The notes under the pieces are model-generated. The model searched no databases. It had not been told where the DNA came from and saw nothing but the letters and a program-made list of their open reading frames with translations. From positions 930,001 through 994,000 of the forward strand of contig NZ_JAFMTB010000002.1 of assembly GCF_017916475.1 (NCBI RefSeq): a DNA stretch of 64,000 nucleotides. The letters are read 5' to 3'. Each line of letters begins with the position of its first letter. Positions within the stretch are counted from its first letter, which is position 1. Positions 33,780-42,567 of this stretch are shown here, piece by piece. A program made the position numbers and the translations under genes. The stretch comes from Patulibacter sp. SYSU D01012 (GTDB lineage Bacteria; Actinomycetota; Thermoleophilia; Solirubrobacterales; Solirubrobacteraceae).

Positions 33780-34697
33780 ATGGATCGCGCAGTCCGCACC
33801 GCCGGGGTCGACGTCGGCGGCACGAAGGTCGCCGTCGGCCTCCTCGACGGCACCTCGTTCACGCCCGTCGGCCTCGAGCCCACGGAGGTGGACGACCCGG
33901 AGCGCCTGCTCGACCAGATCGCCCGGCTCGTGCGCGAGCTGGGCGACGTCGAGGCGCTCGGGGTCGGCGTGCCGTCCGTCGTGCGGCTGTCCGACGGCCG
34001 CGTGATGAGCTCGGTGAACATCGACGCGTTCCGCGACGTCGCGCTGCGCGACGAGCTCGCCGCCCGCCTGGGCATCCCCGTCCGCGTCGACAACGACGCC
34101 AACCTCGCGGCGCTGTCCGAGGCCTGGGACGACGACCTGCAGCTGCGCCACCGCTCGCTCGTCTGCGTGACGGTCGGGACCGGCATCGGGGGCGGCGCCG
34201 TCATCGGCGGCCACCCGCTGCACGGGTCGCGCACCTCCGCGTTCGAGCTGGGCCACCTGACCGTGGCCGCCGACCTGACGGACGGCGGCCCGCCGCACGG
34301 CGACGCGCCCCTTCCGTCGTCGCTCGAGCACTGGGCGAGCGGCCGCGCGCTCGACCGCCTGGCGCGCGAGCGCGGGTTCGCCGACGGCCCCGCCGTGACG
34401 GTCGCCGCGCTCGCCGGCGACGCCACCGCGGTGGACGCCCTGCGCATCCTGGGCGAGCGCCTCGGCGTCGGCATCGCGGCCGTCGTCACGCTGCTCGAGC
34501 CCGAGGTCGTCGTCATCGGCGGCGGCGTCTCGACCGCCGGCGACCTGCTCGCCCGCCCCGCCGCCGAGGCAGCTCGACGTTTGCTCCTGCCCGGTCTGGG
34601 TGAGAAGACCGACATCCGCGTCGCGCAGCACGGCCCCCACGCCGGCGTGCGCGGCGCCGCCCTACTGGCCCGACTCGAGGAGAGCACGACCCGATGA
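33780..34697 (+). CDS. glk: ROK-family glucokinase lacking the zinc cysteines
   Basis: This 305-residue ROK sugar kinase probably phosphorylates glucose with ATP. It has the phosphate loop VDVGGTKVAVGLLDG (10-24), the catalytic VDNDANLAALSEAW and VTVGTGIGGGAVIGG. The substrate-binding Glu-x-Gly-His (FELGHLTV) is present. The usual zinc motif after the His (CxCGxxGCxE) is replaced by a stretch with no Cys (DLTDGGPPHGDAPLPSSLEHWASG), so the zinc site has been lost. It is first gene of the carbon cluster and its TGA overlaps the pgi ATG. GAACCT 7 nt upstream is a poor -10. Glucose specificity is inferred from context. Confidence 0.85.
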   Translation: MDRAVRTAGVDVGGTKVAVGLLDGTSFTPVGLEPTEVDDPERLLDQIARLVRELGDVEALGVGVPSVVRLSDGRVMSSVNIDAFRDVALRDELAARLGIPVRVDNDANLAALSEAWDDDLQLRHRSLVCVTVGTGIGGGAVIGGHPLHGSRTSAFELGHLTVAADLTDGGPPHGDAPLPSSLEHWASGRALDRLARERGFADGPAVTVAALAGDATAVDALRILGERLGVGIAAVVTLLEPEVVVIGGGVSTAGDLLARPAAEAARRLLLPGLGEKTDIRVAQHGPHAGVRGAALLARLEESTTR

Positions 34698-36367
34698 GCA
34701 CGCCCCCCGCCCTGCGCCTGCGCCTGAGCGACGAGCAGCAGCGGGCGGTCGACGAGCTGCTCGCGCGCGCCGCCGAGGAGCGCGTCCCCGACCGCCTGTG
34801 GGAGCGCGACGACACGCTCTGGGGCCCGGCCGGCCAGCCCGAGGTGGCCGACCGCCTGGGCTGGCTCGACGCCCCGTACCGCGGGCTCGAGGAGCAGACG
34901 CGCCTGGAGGAGCTGGCGGCCGAGTGCGCCCGCGACGGCTTCACCGACCTGGTCCTCGTCGGCATGGGCGGCTCGTCGCTCGCCCCCGAGGTGATCTGGC
35001 AGTGGACCGGGCCGCGCAAGGAGCGCCTGCGCCTGCGGATGCTCGACTCCACCGACCCGGACGCGATCGCCACGGTCGACGCCGCGACCGAGCCCGAGCG
35101 CACGCTCGTCCTCGTCTCGACGAAGTCGGGCGGCACGCTCGAGACCGTCTCCCTCTTCCGCCACTTCTGGGAGCGCCATCCGGACGGCCGCGCGTTCGTG
35201 GCCGTGACCGACCCGGGGTCGGGCCTGGAGACGATGGCGAAGGCCCACGGCTTCCGCGCCATCCTGCACGGCGATCCCGAGATCGGCGGCCGCTACAGCG
35301 CCCTCTCCCCCTTCGGCACCGTGCCGGCCGCGTTCGTCGGCGCCGACCTGGGCGCGCTGCTCCACGGCGGCGCCCGCGCCCTCGACGCGTCGAAGGCGCC
35401 GGTCGAGGAGAACGCCGCGGTGCGGCTGGGCGTGGCGATGGCCGCGCTCGCCGGCCAGGGCCGCGACAAGCTCGTGCTGCGGGTGCAGGACGAGCGCCTG
35501 GGCGCGTTCGGCCTGTGGCTCGAGCAGCTCGTCGCCGAGTCGACCGGCAAGCACGGCCACGGGCTGCTGCCCGTCGTCGCCGACCCCGAGTCCGACAAGG
35601 CCCTCGGCCGCACGACGAGCGCCGACCGCCAGCTGCTCGTGCTGCGCGGGCCCGGCGAGGACGCCGAGCTCGACGCCGACCTGCAGGCGTCGCGCGACGC
35701 CGGCGTGCCCGTGCTCGAGCTCGTCGTCGAGGGCGCCGAGGCCCTCGGTGCCGCGTTCGCGACGACCGAGGTCGCCGTCGCGGTCGCCGGCTGGGGCCTG
35801 GGCATCAACCCCTTCGACCAGCCCGACGTGCAGGCCGCGAAGGACGCCACGAAGGCCGTGCTGTCCGACGTGTCCGCGGGCACGAAGATCCCGCCGGCCC
35901 CCGAGGCCGACGCGGACGCCCTGCGCGCGTTCGTCGCCGGGCTCGCCGCCCCCGAGTACCTGGCGATCCTGGCCTACCTGCCGCCGAGCCGCGACGCCGC
36001 CCGCCAGGTCGGCCGGCTGCGCCACGCGCTCGCCGGCCGCACGGACGCGGCGATCACCACGGGCTTCGGCCCCCGCTACCTGCACTCCACGGGGCAGCTG
36101 CACAAGGGCGGCGCCGACGGCGGCCGCTTCCTCATCCTCGAGCACGACCCGCGCGCCGAGCGCAGCGTGCCGGCGCCCGCCATCGACGGCGAGGGCGGCG
36201 GCGACCCGGCGCCCACCACGTCCTTCCGGACCCTCTTCCACGCGCAGTCGCAGGGCGACGCGCGCACCCTCGAGTCGCGCGGCCGCCAGGTCCTCCGCGT
36301 GAGCCTGGGCAGCGACTGGCTCGAGACCCTCAGCTCCCTCACCACCGCCATCGAGGAGACCTCCTGA
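34694..36367 (+). CDS. pgi: Glucose-6-phosphate isomerase (tal-pgi type)
   Basis: This 557-residue protein interconverts glucose-6-phosphate and fructose-6-phosphate. Key blocks are LVGMGGSSLAPEV (phosphate-binding GSS), LVSTKSGGTLETVSLFRHFW and GINPFDQPDVQAAKDATK. ITTGFGPRYLHSTGQLHKGG is the PGI active-site region with the base and His. The sequence type matches the isomerase half of bifunctional transaldolase-PGI (Tal-Pgi) proteins of actinobacteria and cyanobacteria rather than classical PgiA. Here it stands alone with no transaldolase domain. Starts overlap: the kinase stop and pgi ATG form ATGA, and the pgi stop and gnd ATG form TGATG, indicating translational coupling. GKHGHG near residue 290 is a flexible loop. 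Confidence 0.9.
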   Translation: MSTPPALRLRLSDEQQRAVDELLARAAEERVPDRLWERDDTLWGPAGQPEVADRLGWLDAPYRGLEEQTRLEELAAECARDGFTDLVLVGMGGSSLAPEVIWQWTGPRKERLRLRMLDSTDPDAIATVDAATEPERTLVLVSTKSGGTLETVSLFRHFWERHPDGRAFVAVTDPGSGLETMAKAHGFRAILHGDPEIGGRYSALSPFGTVPAAFVGADLGALLHGGARALDASKAPVEENAAVRLGVAMAALAGQGRDKLVLRVQDERLGAFGLWLEQLVAESTGKHGHGLLPVVADPESDKALGRTTSADRQLLVLRGPGEDAELDADLQASRDAGVPVLELVVEGAEALGAAFATTEVAVAVAGWGLGINPFDQPDVQAAKDATKAVLSDVSAGTKIPPAPEADADALRAFVAGLAAPEYLAILAYLPPSRDAARQVGRLRHALAGRTDAAITTGFGPRYLHSTGQLHKGGADGGRFLILEHDPRAERSVPAPAIDGEGGGDPAPTTSFRTLFHAQSQGDARTLESRGRQVLRVSLGSDWLETLSSLTTAIEETS

Positions 36368-37305
36368 TGCAGATCGCCTTCGTCGGACTCGGCAAGATGG
36401 GCGGCAACATGGTCCGCCGCCTGCGCCGCGAGGACCACGACATCGTCGCGTTCGACCGCGACCCCGACCTGGCCCGCGCCCTGGGCGAGGAGACCGGCGC
36501 CCGCGCGGTCGGCACCCTCGAGGAGCTCGTCGACGCGCTCGAGGCGCCGCGCCACGTGTGGGTCATGGTCCCCCACGGCGAGCCGACCGAGTCGACCGTG
36601 AACGCGCTCGGCGAGCTGCTCTCCGCCGGCGACGTGATCGTCGACGGCGGCAACAGCCGCTGGACGGACGACGCGGTCCGCGCGGACCGCCTGCGCGAGA
36701 AGGGCGTCCACTACCTCGACGTCGGCACCTCGGGCGGCGTGTGGGGCCTCGACGTCGGCTACTGCATGATGGTCGGCGGCGACGCCGAGGCCGTCCGCAC
36801 CCTCGCCCCCGTCCTCGACTCGCTCGCGCCCGAGACCAGCGAGGAGTCCCGCCACGCCATCGGAGAGCGCGGCTGGGAGCACGTCGGCGGCTCCGGGTCC
36901 GGCCACTTCGTGAAGATGGTCCACAACGGCATCGAGTACGGCGTGATGCAGGCGTTCGCCGAGGGCTACGCGCTGCTGCACAAGAACAACCCCGAGCTCG
37001 ACCTCGCCCGCGTCGCCCACCTGTGGGAGCAGGGCTCCGTCGTCCGCTCGTGGCTCAACTCGCTCGCGGCCCGGGCCTTCGAGGCCGAGGGCACCGGCCT
37101 GGACGCCCTGCAGCCGTGGGTCGACGACTCCGGCGAGGGTCGCTGGACGATCGAGGCCGCCATCGACCACAGCGTGCCGGTCCCGGCGATCACCGCGTCG
37201 CTCTTCGCGCGCTTCGGCTCGCGGGGCGAGGACGAGTACGAGAGCAAGGTCCTCGCGGCGCTGCGCAACCAGTTCGGCGGCCACGCCGTCAAGCGCAACG
37301 CGTAG
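36367..37305 (+). CDS. gnd: 6-phosphogluconate dehydrogenase, decarboxylating (short GndA type)
   Basis: This 312-residue enzyme makes ribulose-5-phosphate from 6-phosphogluconate. The nucleotide motif is VGLGKMGGNMVRRL (6-19). Substrate-binding segments are VDGGNSRWTDD and SGGVWGL, and the catalytic GSGHFVKMVHNGIEYGVMQAFAEG includes the conserved Lys and His. The length of about 300 residues marks the short form found in Gram-positives, several of which prefer NAD. The cofactor loop FDRDPDLARALGE has an Asp at the strand-2 end (FDRD), which favours NAD over NADP (inference). It shares one base with the pgi stop. A C17 tract follows 12 nt after the stop, before zwf. Confidence 0.93.
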   Translation: MQIAFVGLGKMGGNMVRRLRREDHDIVAFDRDPDLARALGEETGARAVGTLEELVDALEAPRHVWVMVPHGEPTESTVNALGELLSAGDVIVDGGNSRWTDDAVRADRLREKGVHYLDVGTSGGVWGLDVGYCMMVGGDAEAVRTLAPVLDSLAPETSEESRHAIGERGWEHVGGSGSGHFVKMVHNGIEYGVMQAFAEGYALLHKNNPELDLARVAHLWEQGSVVRSWLNSLAARAFEAEGTGLDALQPWVDDSGEGRWTIEAAIDHSVPVPAITASLFARFGSRGEDEYESKVLAALRNQFGGHAVKRNA

Positions 37306-37317
37306 CCCCGCCTCCCG

Positions 37318-37334
37318 CCCCCCCCCCCCCCCCC
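37318..37334. repeat. C17 homopolymer between gnd and zwf
   Basis: Seventeen consecutive cytosines lie 12 nt after the gnd stop and 25 nt before the zwf ATG. No other homopolymer near this length was noticed in the window. It lies in the zwf untranslated leader or promoter zone and could be a length-variable switch or an assembly artefact. Confidence 0.9.
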
Positions 37335-37359
37335 GAGCCCCCGCCGTCCGCCCGTCTCC

Positions 37360-38883
37360 ATGAGCACCGAAACGACGATCCCCGACGACGCCCTCGCCGT
37401 CGGCCTCGACCAGCTGCCGCCGCCCTCGTCGGTCCTCGTCATCTTCGGTGCCACCGGCGACCTGGCCCGGCGCAAGCTGCTGCCGGCGCTCTACAACCTG
37501 GCGCACGAGGGCTCGCTGCCCGAGCGCTTCGCCCTCGTCGGCGTGGCGCGCACCGAGAACGCGGACGCGGCGTACCGCGCCGAGGTGCGGGCCGCGGTCG
37601 AGCGCTTCTCGCGGCGCCCGCCCGACCCCACGGTGCTCGACGCGTTCGTGCAGAACGTCGGGTACGTGTCGGGCGGCTTCGCCGAGGACGACGCGTACGT
37701 CGCGCTCGCGCAGCGCCTCGACGCGCTCGACCAGGAGGTCGGGCAGCCGCTCAACCGCATCTTCTACCTGTCGACCGCCCCGACGTTCTTCGGCACGATC
37801 GTCGAGCAGCTCGGCAAGCACGGGCTCTCCGACCGCGACGAGTCCGACGTCCGCGTCGTCATCGAGAAGCCGTTCGGCACGACGCAGGACGAGGCGAACG
37901 AGCTCAACCGCCGCGTCCTGGACGTGCTGCGCGAGGAGCAGGTCTTCCGCATCGACCACTACCTGGGCAAGGAGACGGTCCAGAACCTGCTGGCGCTGCG
38001 CTTCGCGAACGGCCTGTTCGAGCCGATCTGGAACCGCAACCACATCCAGTCGGTCCAGATCACCGCGGGCGAGTCCGTCGGCCTGGAGGGCCGCGCGGGC
38101 TACTACGACCACGCCGGCGCGCTGCGCGACCTGGTGCAGAACCACCTGCTGCAGCTCCTCTGTCACCTGGCGATGGAGCCGCCGACGGCGTTCAGCGCGG
38201 ACGACCTGCGCACGGAGAAGGTCAAGGTCCTGCGCGCGATCTCGCCCATCGACCCCGAGCGGATCGAGGAGGTCGCGGTGCGCGGGCGCTACGGGCCCGG
38301 CGCGGTCGGCGGCGAGGACGTGCCCGGCTACACGGACGAGCCGGACGTGCCGGAGGACTCGACGACGGAGACGTTCGTCGCGCTCCGCCTGGACGTGCAG
38401 ACCTGGCGCTGGGCGGGCGTCCCGTTCTACATCCGCACCGGCAAGCGCCTGCGCCGCAAGCTCACCGAGATCGCGGTGACGCTCAAGCCCGTGCCGCACA
38501 TGGCCTTCCAGGGCAACGCCGTCGAGCCCAACCAGATCGTCTTCTCGATCCAGCCGGACGAGCACGTGTCGATCAAGATGGCCGCGAAGGTCCCCGGATC
38601 GGGCATGCACCTGCGCCCCGTCACGCTCGACTTCTCGTACGGCACCGCGTTCCTGTCGACGTCGCCCGAGGCGTACGAGCGGCTCATCACCGACGCGATG
38701 CGCGGCGACGCGACGCTCTTCACCCGCGCGGACGAGGTCGAGGCCCAGTGGGCCGTGATGGACCCGATCCTGCGCGCCTGGGAGGGCTCGCACGCGGCGC
38801 CGGACGAGTACCCGGCCGGGTCGGACGGCCCGAAGACGCAGCGGCGGATCCTCATGCCCGGCGACCGCTGGCGCGCCATCTAG
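37360..38883 (+). CDS. zwf: Glucose-6-phosphate 1-dehydrogenase
   Basis: This 507-residue enzyme is the first step of the oxidative pentose phosphate pathway, making 6-phosphogluconolactone and NADPH. The nucleotide motif is VIFGATGDLARRKLLPALYNL (27-47). The active-site signature RIDHYLGKETVQNLLALRFAN (around 198-218) contains the catalytic His-Tyr and Lys. DHAGALRDLVQNHLLQLLCHLAMEPP follows, and the YIRTGKRL block near residue 350 binds phosphate. It appears full length. The ATG at 37360 has no clear ribosome site; the C17 tract lies 25 nt upstream. It is followed 8 nt later by opcA, its usual partner in actinobacteria. Confidence 0.96.
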   Translation: MSTETTIPDDALAVGLDQLPPPSSVLVIFGATGDLARRKLLPALYNLAHEGSLPERFALVGVARTENADAAYRAEVRAAVERFSRRPPDPTVLDAFVQNVGYVSGGFAEDDAYVALAQRLDALDQEVGQPLNRIFYLSTAPTFFGTIVEQLGKHGLSDRDESDVRVVIEKPFGTTQDEANELNRRVLDVLREEQVFRIDHYLGKETVQNLLALRFANGLFEPIWNRNHIQSVQITAGESVGLEGRAGYYDHAGALRDLVQNHLLQLLCHLAMEPPTAFSADDLRTEKVKVLRAISPIDPERIEEVAVRGRYGPGAVGGEDVPGYTDEPDVPEDSTTETFVALRLDVQTWRWAGVPFYIRTGKRLRRKLTEIAVTLKPVPHMAFQGNAVEPNQIVFSIQPDEHVSIKMAAKVPGSGMHLRPVTLDFSYGTAFLSTSPEAYERLITDAMRGDATLFTRADEVEAQWAVMDPILRAWEGSHAAPDEYPAGSDGPKTQRRILMPGDRWRAI

Positions 38884-38891
38884 GGACGGCC

Positions 38892-39965
38892 GTGAGCACC
38901 GCGATCGAGCACACCGTCTGGCAGCAGGACGACGTCGACCCGGCCGCCGTCGAGGGCGCGATGCGCGCCCTCGAGCGCGAGCGCTTCCAGCGCGCCGGCG
39001 GCGGTGCCCTCCCGGCCCGCGCGCTCAACCTGGTCGCCATCGTCGACGCCGCCTACGCCGGCGAGATCAGCCGGCGCCTGGAGAGCATCGGCCGCAACAC
39101 CCCCTCGCGCACCGTCCTCGTTCGCGTGTCGCCCCGGCGCGCCACGCTGTCGGCGCGCGTGACGCTGACGGGCGACCCCGACCCGGGCAGCCGGCAGGCG
39201 CTGTCCGAGCTCGTCGAGCTGGACGTCGCCGAGCGGCACCTGCTGTGGCTCGAGTCCATCGTCGACCCGATGGTGATGACCGACGTGCCGACGATCGTGT
39301 GGGCGCCCCACGGCCACACGGACGCGCTCGAGTCGATCGGCGAGCTCGCGCAGACCGTCATGCTCGACACCGCGGACGCCGCCGAGGTGGCGGGCGGGTT
39401 CGAGGACGCCTGGGACCTGCTCGAGCGGCGCCGGATCGCCGTCGTCGACCTGTCGTGGCTGCGGGCCACGCCCTGGCGGCAGCGCCTGGCGGCCCACTAC
39501 GCGGGCGGCTCGCGGGCCGGCGAGCTGCACGAGATCGTCGCCGTCGAGGTGCGGCACGAGCGCCGCTCGGCCGCCGCGGCCTGGCTCATGCTCGGCTGGC
39601 TCGGCGACCGCCTGGGCTGGCGGTGCGAGGGCGGCACGGTGCGCGACGCCGCGGGCCTGCCGATCACCCTGCGGCTGACGCCCGTCGACGACACGCCGCC
39701 CGGCCTGGCCGGCACCACCGTGTCGTCGCGCTCGGGCTCGAGCTTCGCCCTCGACCGCAACCCCGGCGGCCTGCGCGCCCGGCGCATGGACGTCGTCCGC
39801 GGGACCGGGGACGCCACGACCACCACCGAGCGCCACTGGACCGTCATGGGCGCGTCGCGGGGCGAGGCCGGCGTGCTCGGCACCGCGCTGCGCCGCACCC
39901 TCGTGCCCGACGACGGCTACCACGGGGCGCTCGCGACCGCCCGGAGGCTGCACTCGTGCATCTGA
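38892..39965 (+). CDS. opcA: Glucose-6-phosphate dehydrogenase assembly protein OpcA
   Basis: This 357-residue OpcA-type protein is needed for G6PDH assembly and activity in cyanobacteria and is found beside zwf in actinobacteria. The sequence keeps ALNLVAIVDAAYAGEISRRLESIGRNTPSRTVLVRV near the N-terminus. The central VPTIVWAPHGHTDALESIGELAQTVMLD is also retained, as is DLSWLRATPWRQRLAAHY, a family hallmark. The GTG start at 38892 lies 8 nt after the zwf stop. It overlaps the downstream GH15 start by 10 nt, so expression is coupled with both neighbours. Confidence 0.92.
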   Translation: MSTAIEHTVWQQDDVDPAAVEGAMRALERERFQRAGGGALPARALNLVAIVDAAYAGEISRRLESIGRNTPSRTVLVRVSPRRATLSARVTLTGDPDPGSRQALSELVELDVAERHLLWLESIVDPMVMTDVPTIVWAPHGHTDALESIGELAQTVMLDTADAAEVAGGFEDAWDLLERRRIAVVDLSWLRATPWRQRLAAHYAGGSRAGELHEIVAVEVRHERRSAAAAWLMLGWLGDRLGWRCEGGTVRDAAGLPITLRLTPVDDTPPGLAGTTVSSRSGSSFALDRNPGGLRARRMDVVRGTGDATTTTERHWTVMGASRGEAGVLGTALRRTLVPDDGYHGALATARRLHSCI

Positions 39966-41869
39966 GTCCCGTCGAGCGCCCGAACCCGCACTCGGCCTAC
40001 CCCCCGATCGCGGACTACGGGTTCCTCTCGGACTGCGAGGTCAACGCGCTCGTCGCGCCCTCCGGCAGCGTCGAGTGGATGTGCGTGCCGCGCCACGACA
40101 GCCCGTCCGTCTTCGGCGCGGTGCTGGACCGCGGCGCCGGCCAGTTCCGCGTCGCCCCGGTCGGGCAGACCGTGCCGGCCGGCCGCCGGTACCTGCCCGG
40201 CACGATGATCCTGGAGACGACCTGGGCCACCCGCACGGGCTGGGTCGTCGTGCGCGACTGCCTGCTCGTCGGGCCGTGGCACCACGAGGGCGAGCGCTCG
40301 CAGAGCCACCGCCGCTCCCCCACCGACGACGACGCCGACCACGTGCTGCTGCGGACGATCCGCTGCGTCAACGGCTACGTCGAGATGTACATGGAGTGCG
40401 AGCCGGTCTTCGACTACGGTCGCCGGCCCGGCCACTGGCGCTACGGGTCGGAGGGCTACGGCATCGGCATCGTCGGCGACCCCGAGGGCACGACCGAGCT
40501 GACGCTCACGACGGACCTGCGCCTGGGCTTCGAGGGCCAGCGCGCCCGCGCCCGCACCACCGTCCGCGCGGGCGACACGCACTTCATCGCGCTGTCCTGG
40601 TCGACGCACGGCGGCCCGCAGACGTACGAGGACGCGCACGCGCGCCTGAACTACACGTCGGACTTCTGGCACGAGTGGCTCAGCCACGGGGAGTTCCCCG
40701 ACCACCCGTGGCGCACGCACCTGCAGCGCTCCGCGATCACGCTCAAGGGCCTGACGTTCGCCCCCACGGGCGCCATGCTCGCGGCCGCCACGACCTCGCT
40801 GCCGGAGACGCCGCACGGCGAGCGCAACTGGGACTACCGCTACTCCTGGATCCGCGACTCCACGTTCATGCTCTGGGGGCTGTACACCCTGGGCTTCGAC
40901 GAGGAGGCCAACGACTTCTTCTACTTCATCCAGGACGTCGCCGGTGGCGAGAAGCCGCTGCAGATCATGTACGGCATCGGTGGCGAGCGGCAGCTCGACG
41001 AGTACGAGCTCGACCACCTGGAGGGCTACGACGGCGCCCGCCCGGTGCGCATCGGCAACGGCGCGTACCACCAGAACCAGCACGACGTCTGGGGTGCGAT
41101 GCTGGACTCGATCTACCTGCACACGCGGTCCCGCGACCAGCTGCCCGAGGCGATCTGGCCGATCCTGAAGAAGCAGGTCGCCGAGGCCATCGCCCACTGG
41201 CGCGAGCGCGACGCGGGCATCTGGGAGGTCCGCGGGCAGCTCCAGCACTTCACGTCGTCGAAGGTCATGTGCTGGGTGGCGCTCGACCGGGGCGCCCGGC
41301 TGGCCGAGCTGCGCGGCGACTTCGCGATCGCGAAGGAGTGGCAGGCGATCGCGGACGAGATCCACGCCGACGTGTGCGAGAACGGCGTCGACGAGCGCGG
41401 CGTCTTCTGCCAGCACTACGAGACGGACGCCCTCGACGCGTCGCTGCTGCTCATGCCGCTCTTCCGGTTCCTGCCGCCGGACGACCCGCGCATCCGCGCG
41501 ACGGTCCTGGCGATCGCGGACGAGCTGACGGAGGAGGGCCTCGTCCTGCGCTACAAGGTCGACGAGACCGACGACGGCCTCTCGGGCGAGGAGGGCACGT
41601 TCACGATCTGCTCGTTCTGGCTCGTCTCGGCGCTCGTCGAGATCGGCGAGCTCGACCGCGGCCGCGAGCTGTGCGAGCGGCTGCTGTCGTTCGCCTCCGA
41701 CCTGCAGCTCTACGCCGAGGAGCTCGACCCGCGCACGGGCCGGCACCTGGGCAACTTCCCGCAGGCGTTCACGCACCTGGCGCTCATCAACGCCGTCATG
41801 CACGTCATCCGCGCCGACGCCTCGAGCGTCTCGCTGGGCGGCGCCGGCGCGGCGGGAGGCATCTCGTGA
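39956..41869 (+). CDS. Glycoside hydrolase family 15 (glucoamylase/trehalase-like)
   Basis: This 637-residue GH15 protein hydrolyses alpha-glucosidic bonds. The N-terminal beta-sandwich starts PIADYGFLSDCEVNALVAPSGSVEWMCVPRHDSPSVFG. The (alpha/alpha)6 barrel (about 250-620) has GERNWDYRYSWIRDSTFMLWGLYTLGF, the W-x-YRYxWxRD signature. DAGIWEVRGQLQHFTSSKVMCWVALDRG carries the general-acid Glu region and YKVDETDDGLSGEEGTFTICSFWLV the base. Actinobacterial members of this subfamily include trehalases and isomaltose/glucan hydrolases. It has no signal peptide, so it acts inside the cell, presumably freeing glucose from trehalose or glycogen for the adjacent glucokinase (inference). The GTG start overlaps opcA. 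Confidence 0.9.
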   Translation: MHLSPVERPNPHSAYPPIADYGFLSDCEVNALVAPSGSVEWMCVPRHDSPSVFGAVLDRGAGQFRVAPVGQTVPAGRRYLPGTMILETTWATRTGWVVVRDCLLVGPWHHEGERSQSHRRSPTDDDADHVLLRTIRCVNGYVEMYMECEPVFDYGRRPGHWRYGSEGYGIGIVGDPEGTTELTLTTDLRLGFEGQRARARTTVRAGDTHFIALSWSTHGGPQTYEDAHARLNYTSDFWHEWLSHGEFPDHPWRTHLQRSAITLKGLTFAPTGAMLAAATTSLPETPHGERNWDYRYSWIRDSTFMLWGLYTLGFDEEANDFFYFIQDVAGGEKPLQIMYGIGGERQLDEYELDHLEGYDGARPVRIGNGAYHQNQHDVWGAMLDSIYLHTRSRDQLPEAIWPILKKQVAEAIAHWRERDAGIWEVRGQLQHFTSSKVMCWVALDRGARLAELRGDFAIAKEWQAIADEIHADVCENGVDERGVFCQHYETDALDASLLLMPLFRFLPPDDPRIRATVLAIADELTEEGLVLRYKVDETDDGLSGEEGTFTICSFWLVSALVEIGELDRGRELCERLLSFASDLQLYAEELDPRTGRHLGNFPQAFTHLALINAVMHVIRADASSVSLGGAGAAGGIS

Positions 41870-42567
41870 CCGCCCCCACGCTGCTCGCCGTCGCCGACGC
41901 GCAGGCCGCCGCAGAGCGCGCGGCCACCCTGCTGGCCGACGCCGTCGCGCGGGCCACCGCGGGCGGCGGACGCGCTGCCCTGGCGCTGTCGGGCGGCACG
42001 ACGCCCGTGGCGGCGTACGAGCTGCTCGGCCCGCGCGTGGACGCCCCCGAGCGGGTCGACGTCTTCCTCGCCGACGAGCGGTGCGTGCCGTACGAGTCGC
42101 CCGACAGCAACGCGCGCCTGGTGGACGAGGCCCTGGGCCGCGACCGCGGCTACGCCCTGCACCGCCTGACGGGCGTCGGCACCCCGGCGGACCAGGCGAC
42201 GGCCTACGCGCACGACCTGCAGGGCCGGCCGCTCGACGCCGTCCTGCTGGGCCTGGGCGAGGACGGCCACACGGCGTCGCTCTTCCCCCGCCACCCCGGC
42301 CTGGAGGCGGGCGGCACGACCGTCGCGGTGCTCGACTCGCCGAAGCCGCCGCCCGAGCGCGTGTCGCTGACCCTGCCCGCCCTGGCGGAGGCCCGCGAGC
42401 TCGTGCTGCTCGTCACCGGCGCCGGCAAGGCCGACGCGCTGGCGCGGACGCTCGGCGAGCCCGGGATCCACGCGCCGGCCAGCCTCCTCCCCCGCGACCG
42501 CCTGACGGTGATCGCGGACGAGGCGGCCCTCGGCCCCGCCCGGGCCGCCGGGCTGGTGCCGGCGTGA
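41866..42567 (+). CDS. pgl: 6-phosphogluconolactonase
   Basis: This 233-residue enzyme of the DevB/SOL family hydrolyses 6-phosphogluconolactone, the product of zwf. Diagnostic segments are ALALSGGTTPVAAYELL, DVFLADERCVPYESPDSNARLVDEAL and DAVLLGLGEDGHTASLFPRHP, which contain the active-site Asp, His and Arg positions. The GTG start overlaps the GH15 stop by 4 nt (GTGA), and its own stop overlaps the next gene the same way. That places it in a tightly coupled operon with zwf and gnd, completing the oxidative branch. Confidence 0.94.
   Translation: MTAPTLLAVADAQAAAERAATLLADAVARATAGGGRAALALSGGTTPVAAYELLGPRVDAPERVDVFLADERCVPYESPDSNARLVDEALGRDRGYALHRLTGVGTPADQATAYAHDLQGRPLDAVLLGLGEDGHTASLFPRHPGLEAGGTTVAVLDSPKPPPERVSLTLPALAEARELVLLVTGAGKADALARTLGEPGIHAPASLLPRDRLTVIADEAALGPARAAGLVPA

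Noticed and set aside
37305-37360. C17 tract as a frameshift or broken gene
   Set aside because: Both flanking genes are complete with intact motifs; the tract is purely intergenic.
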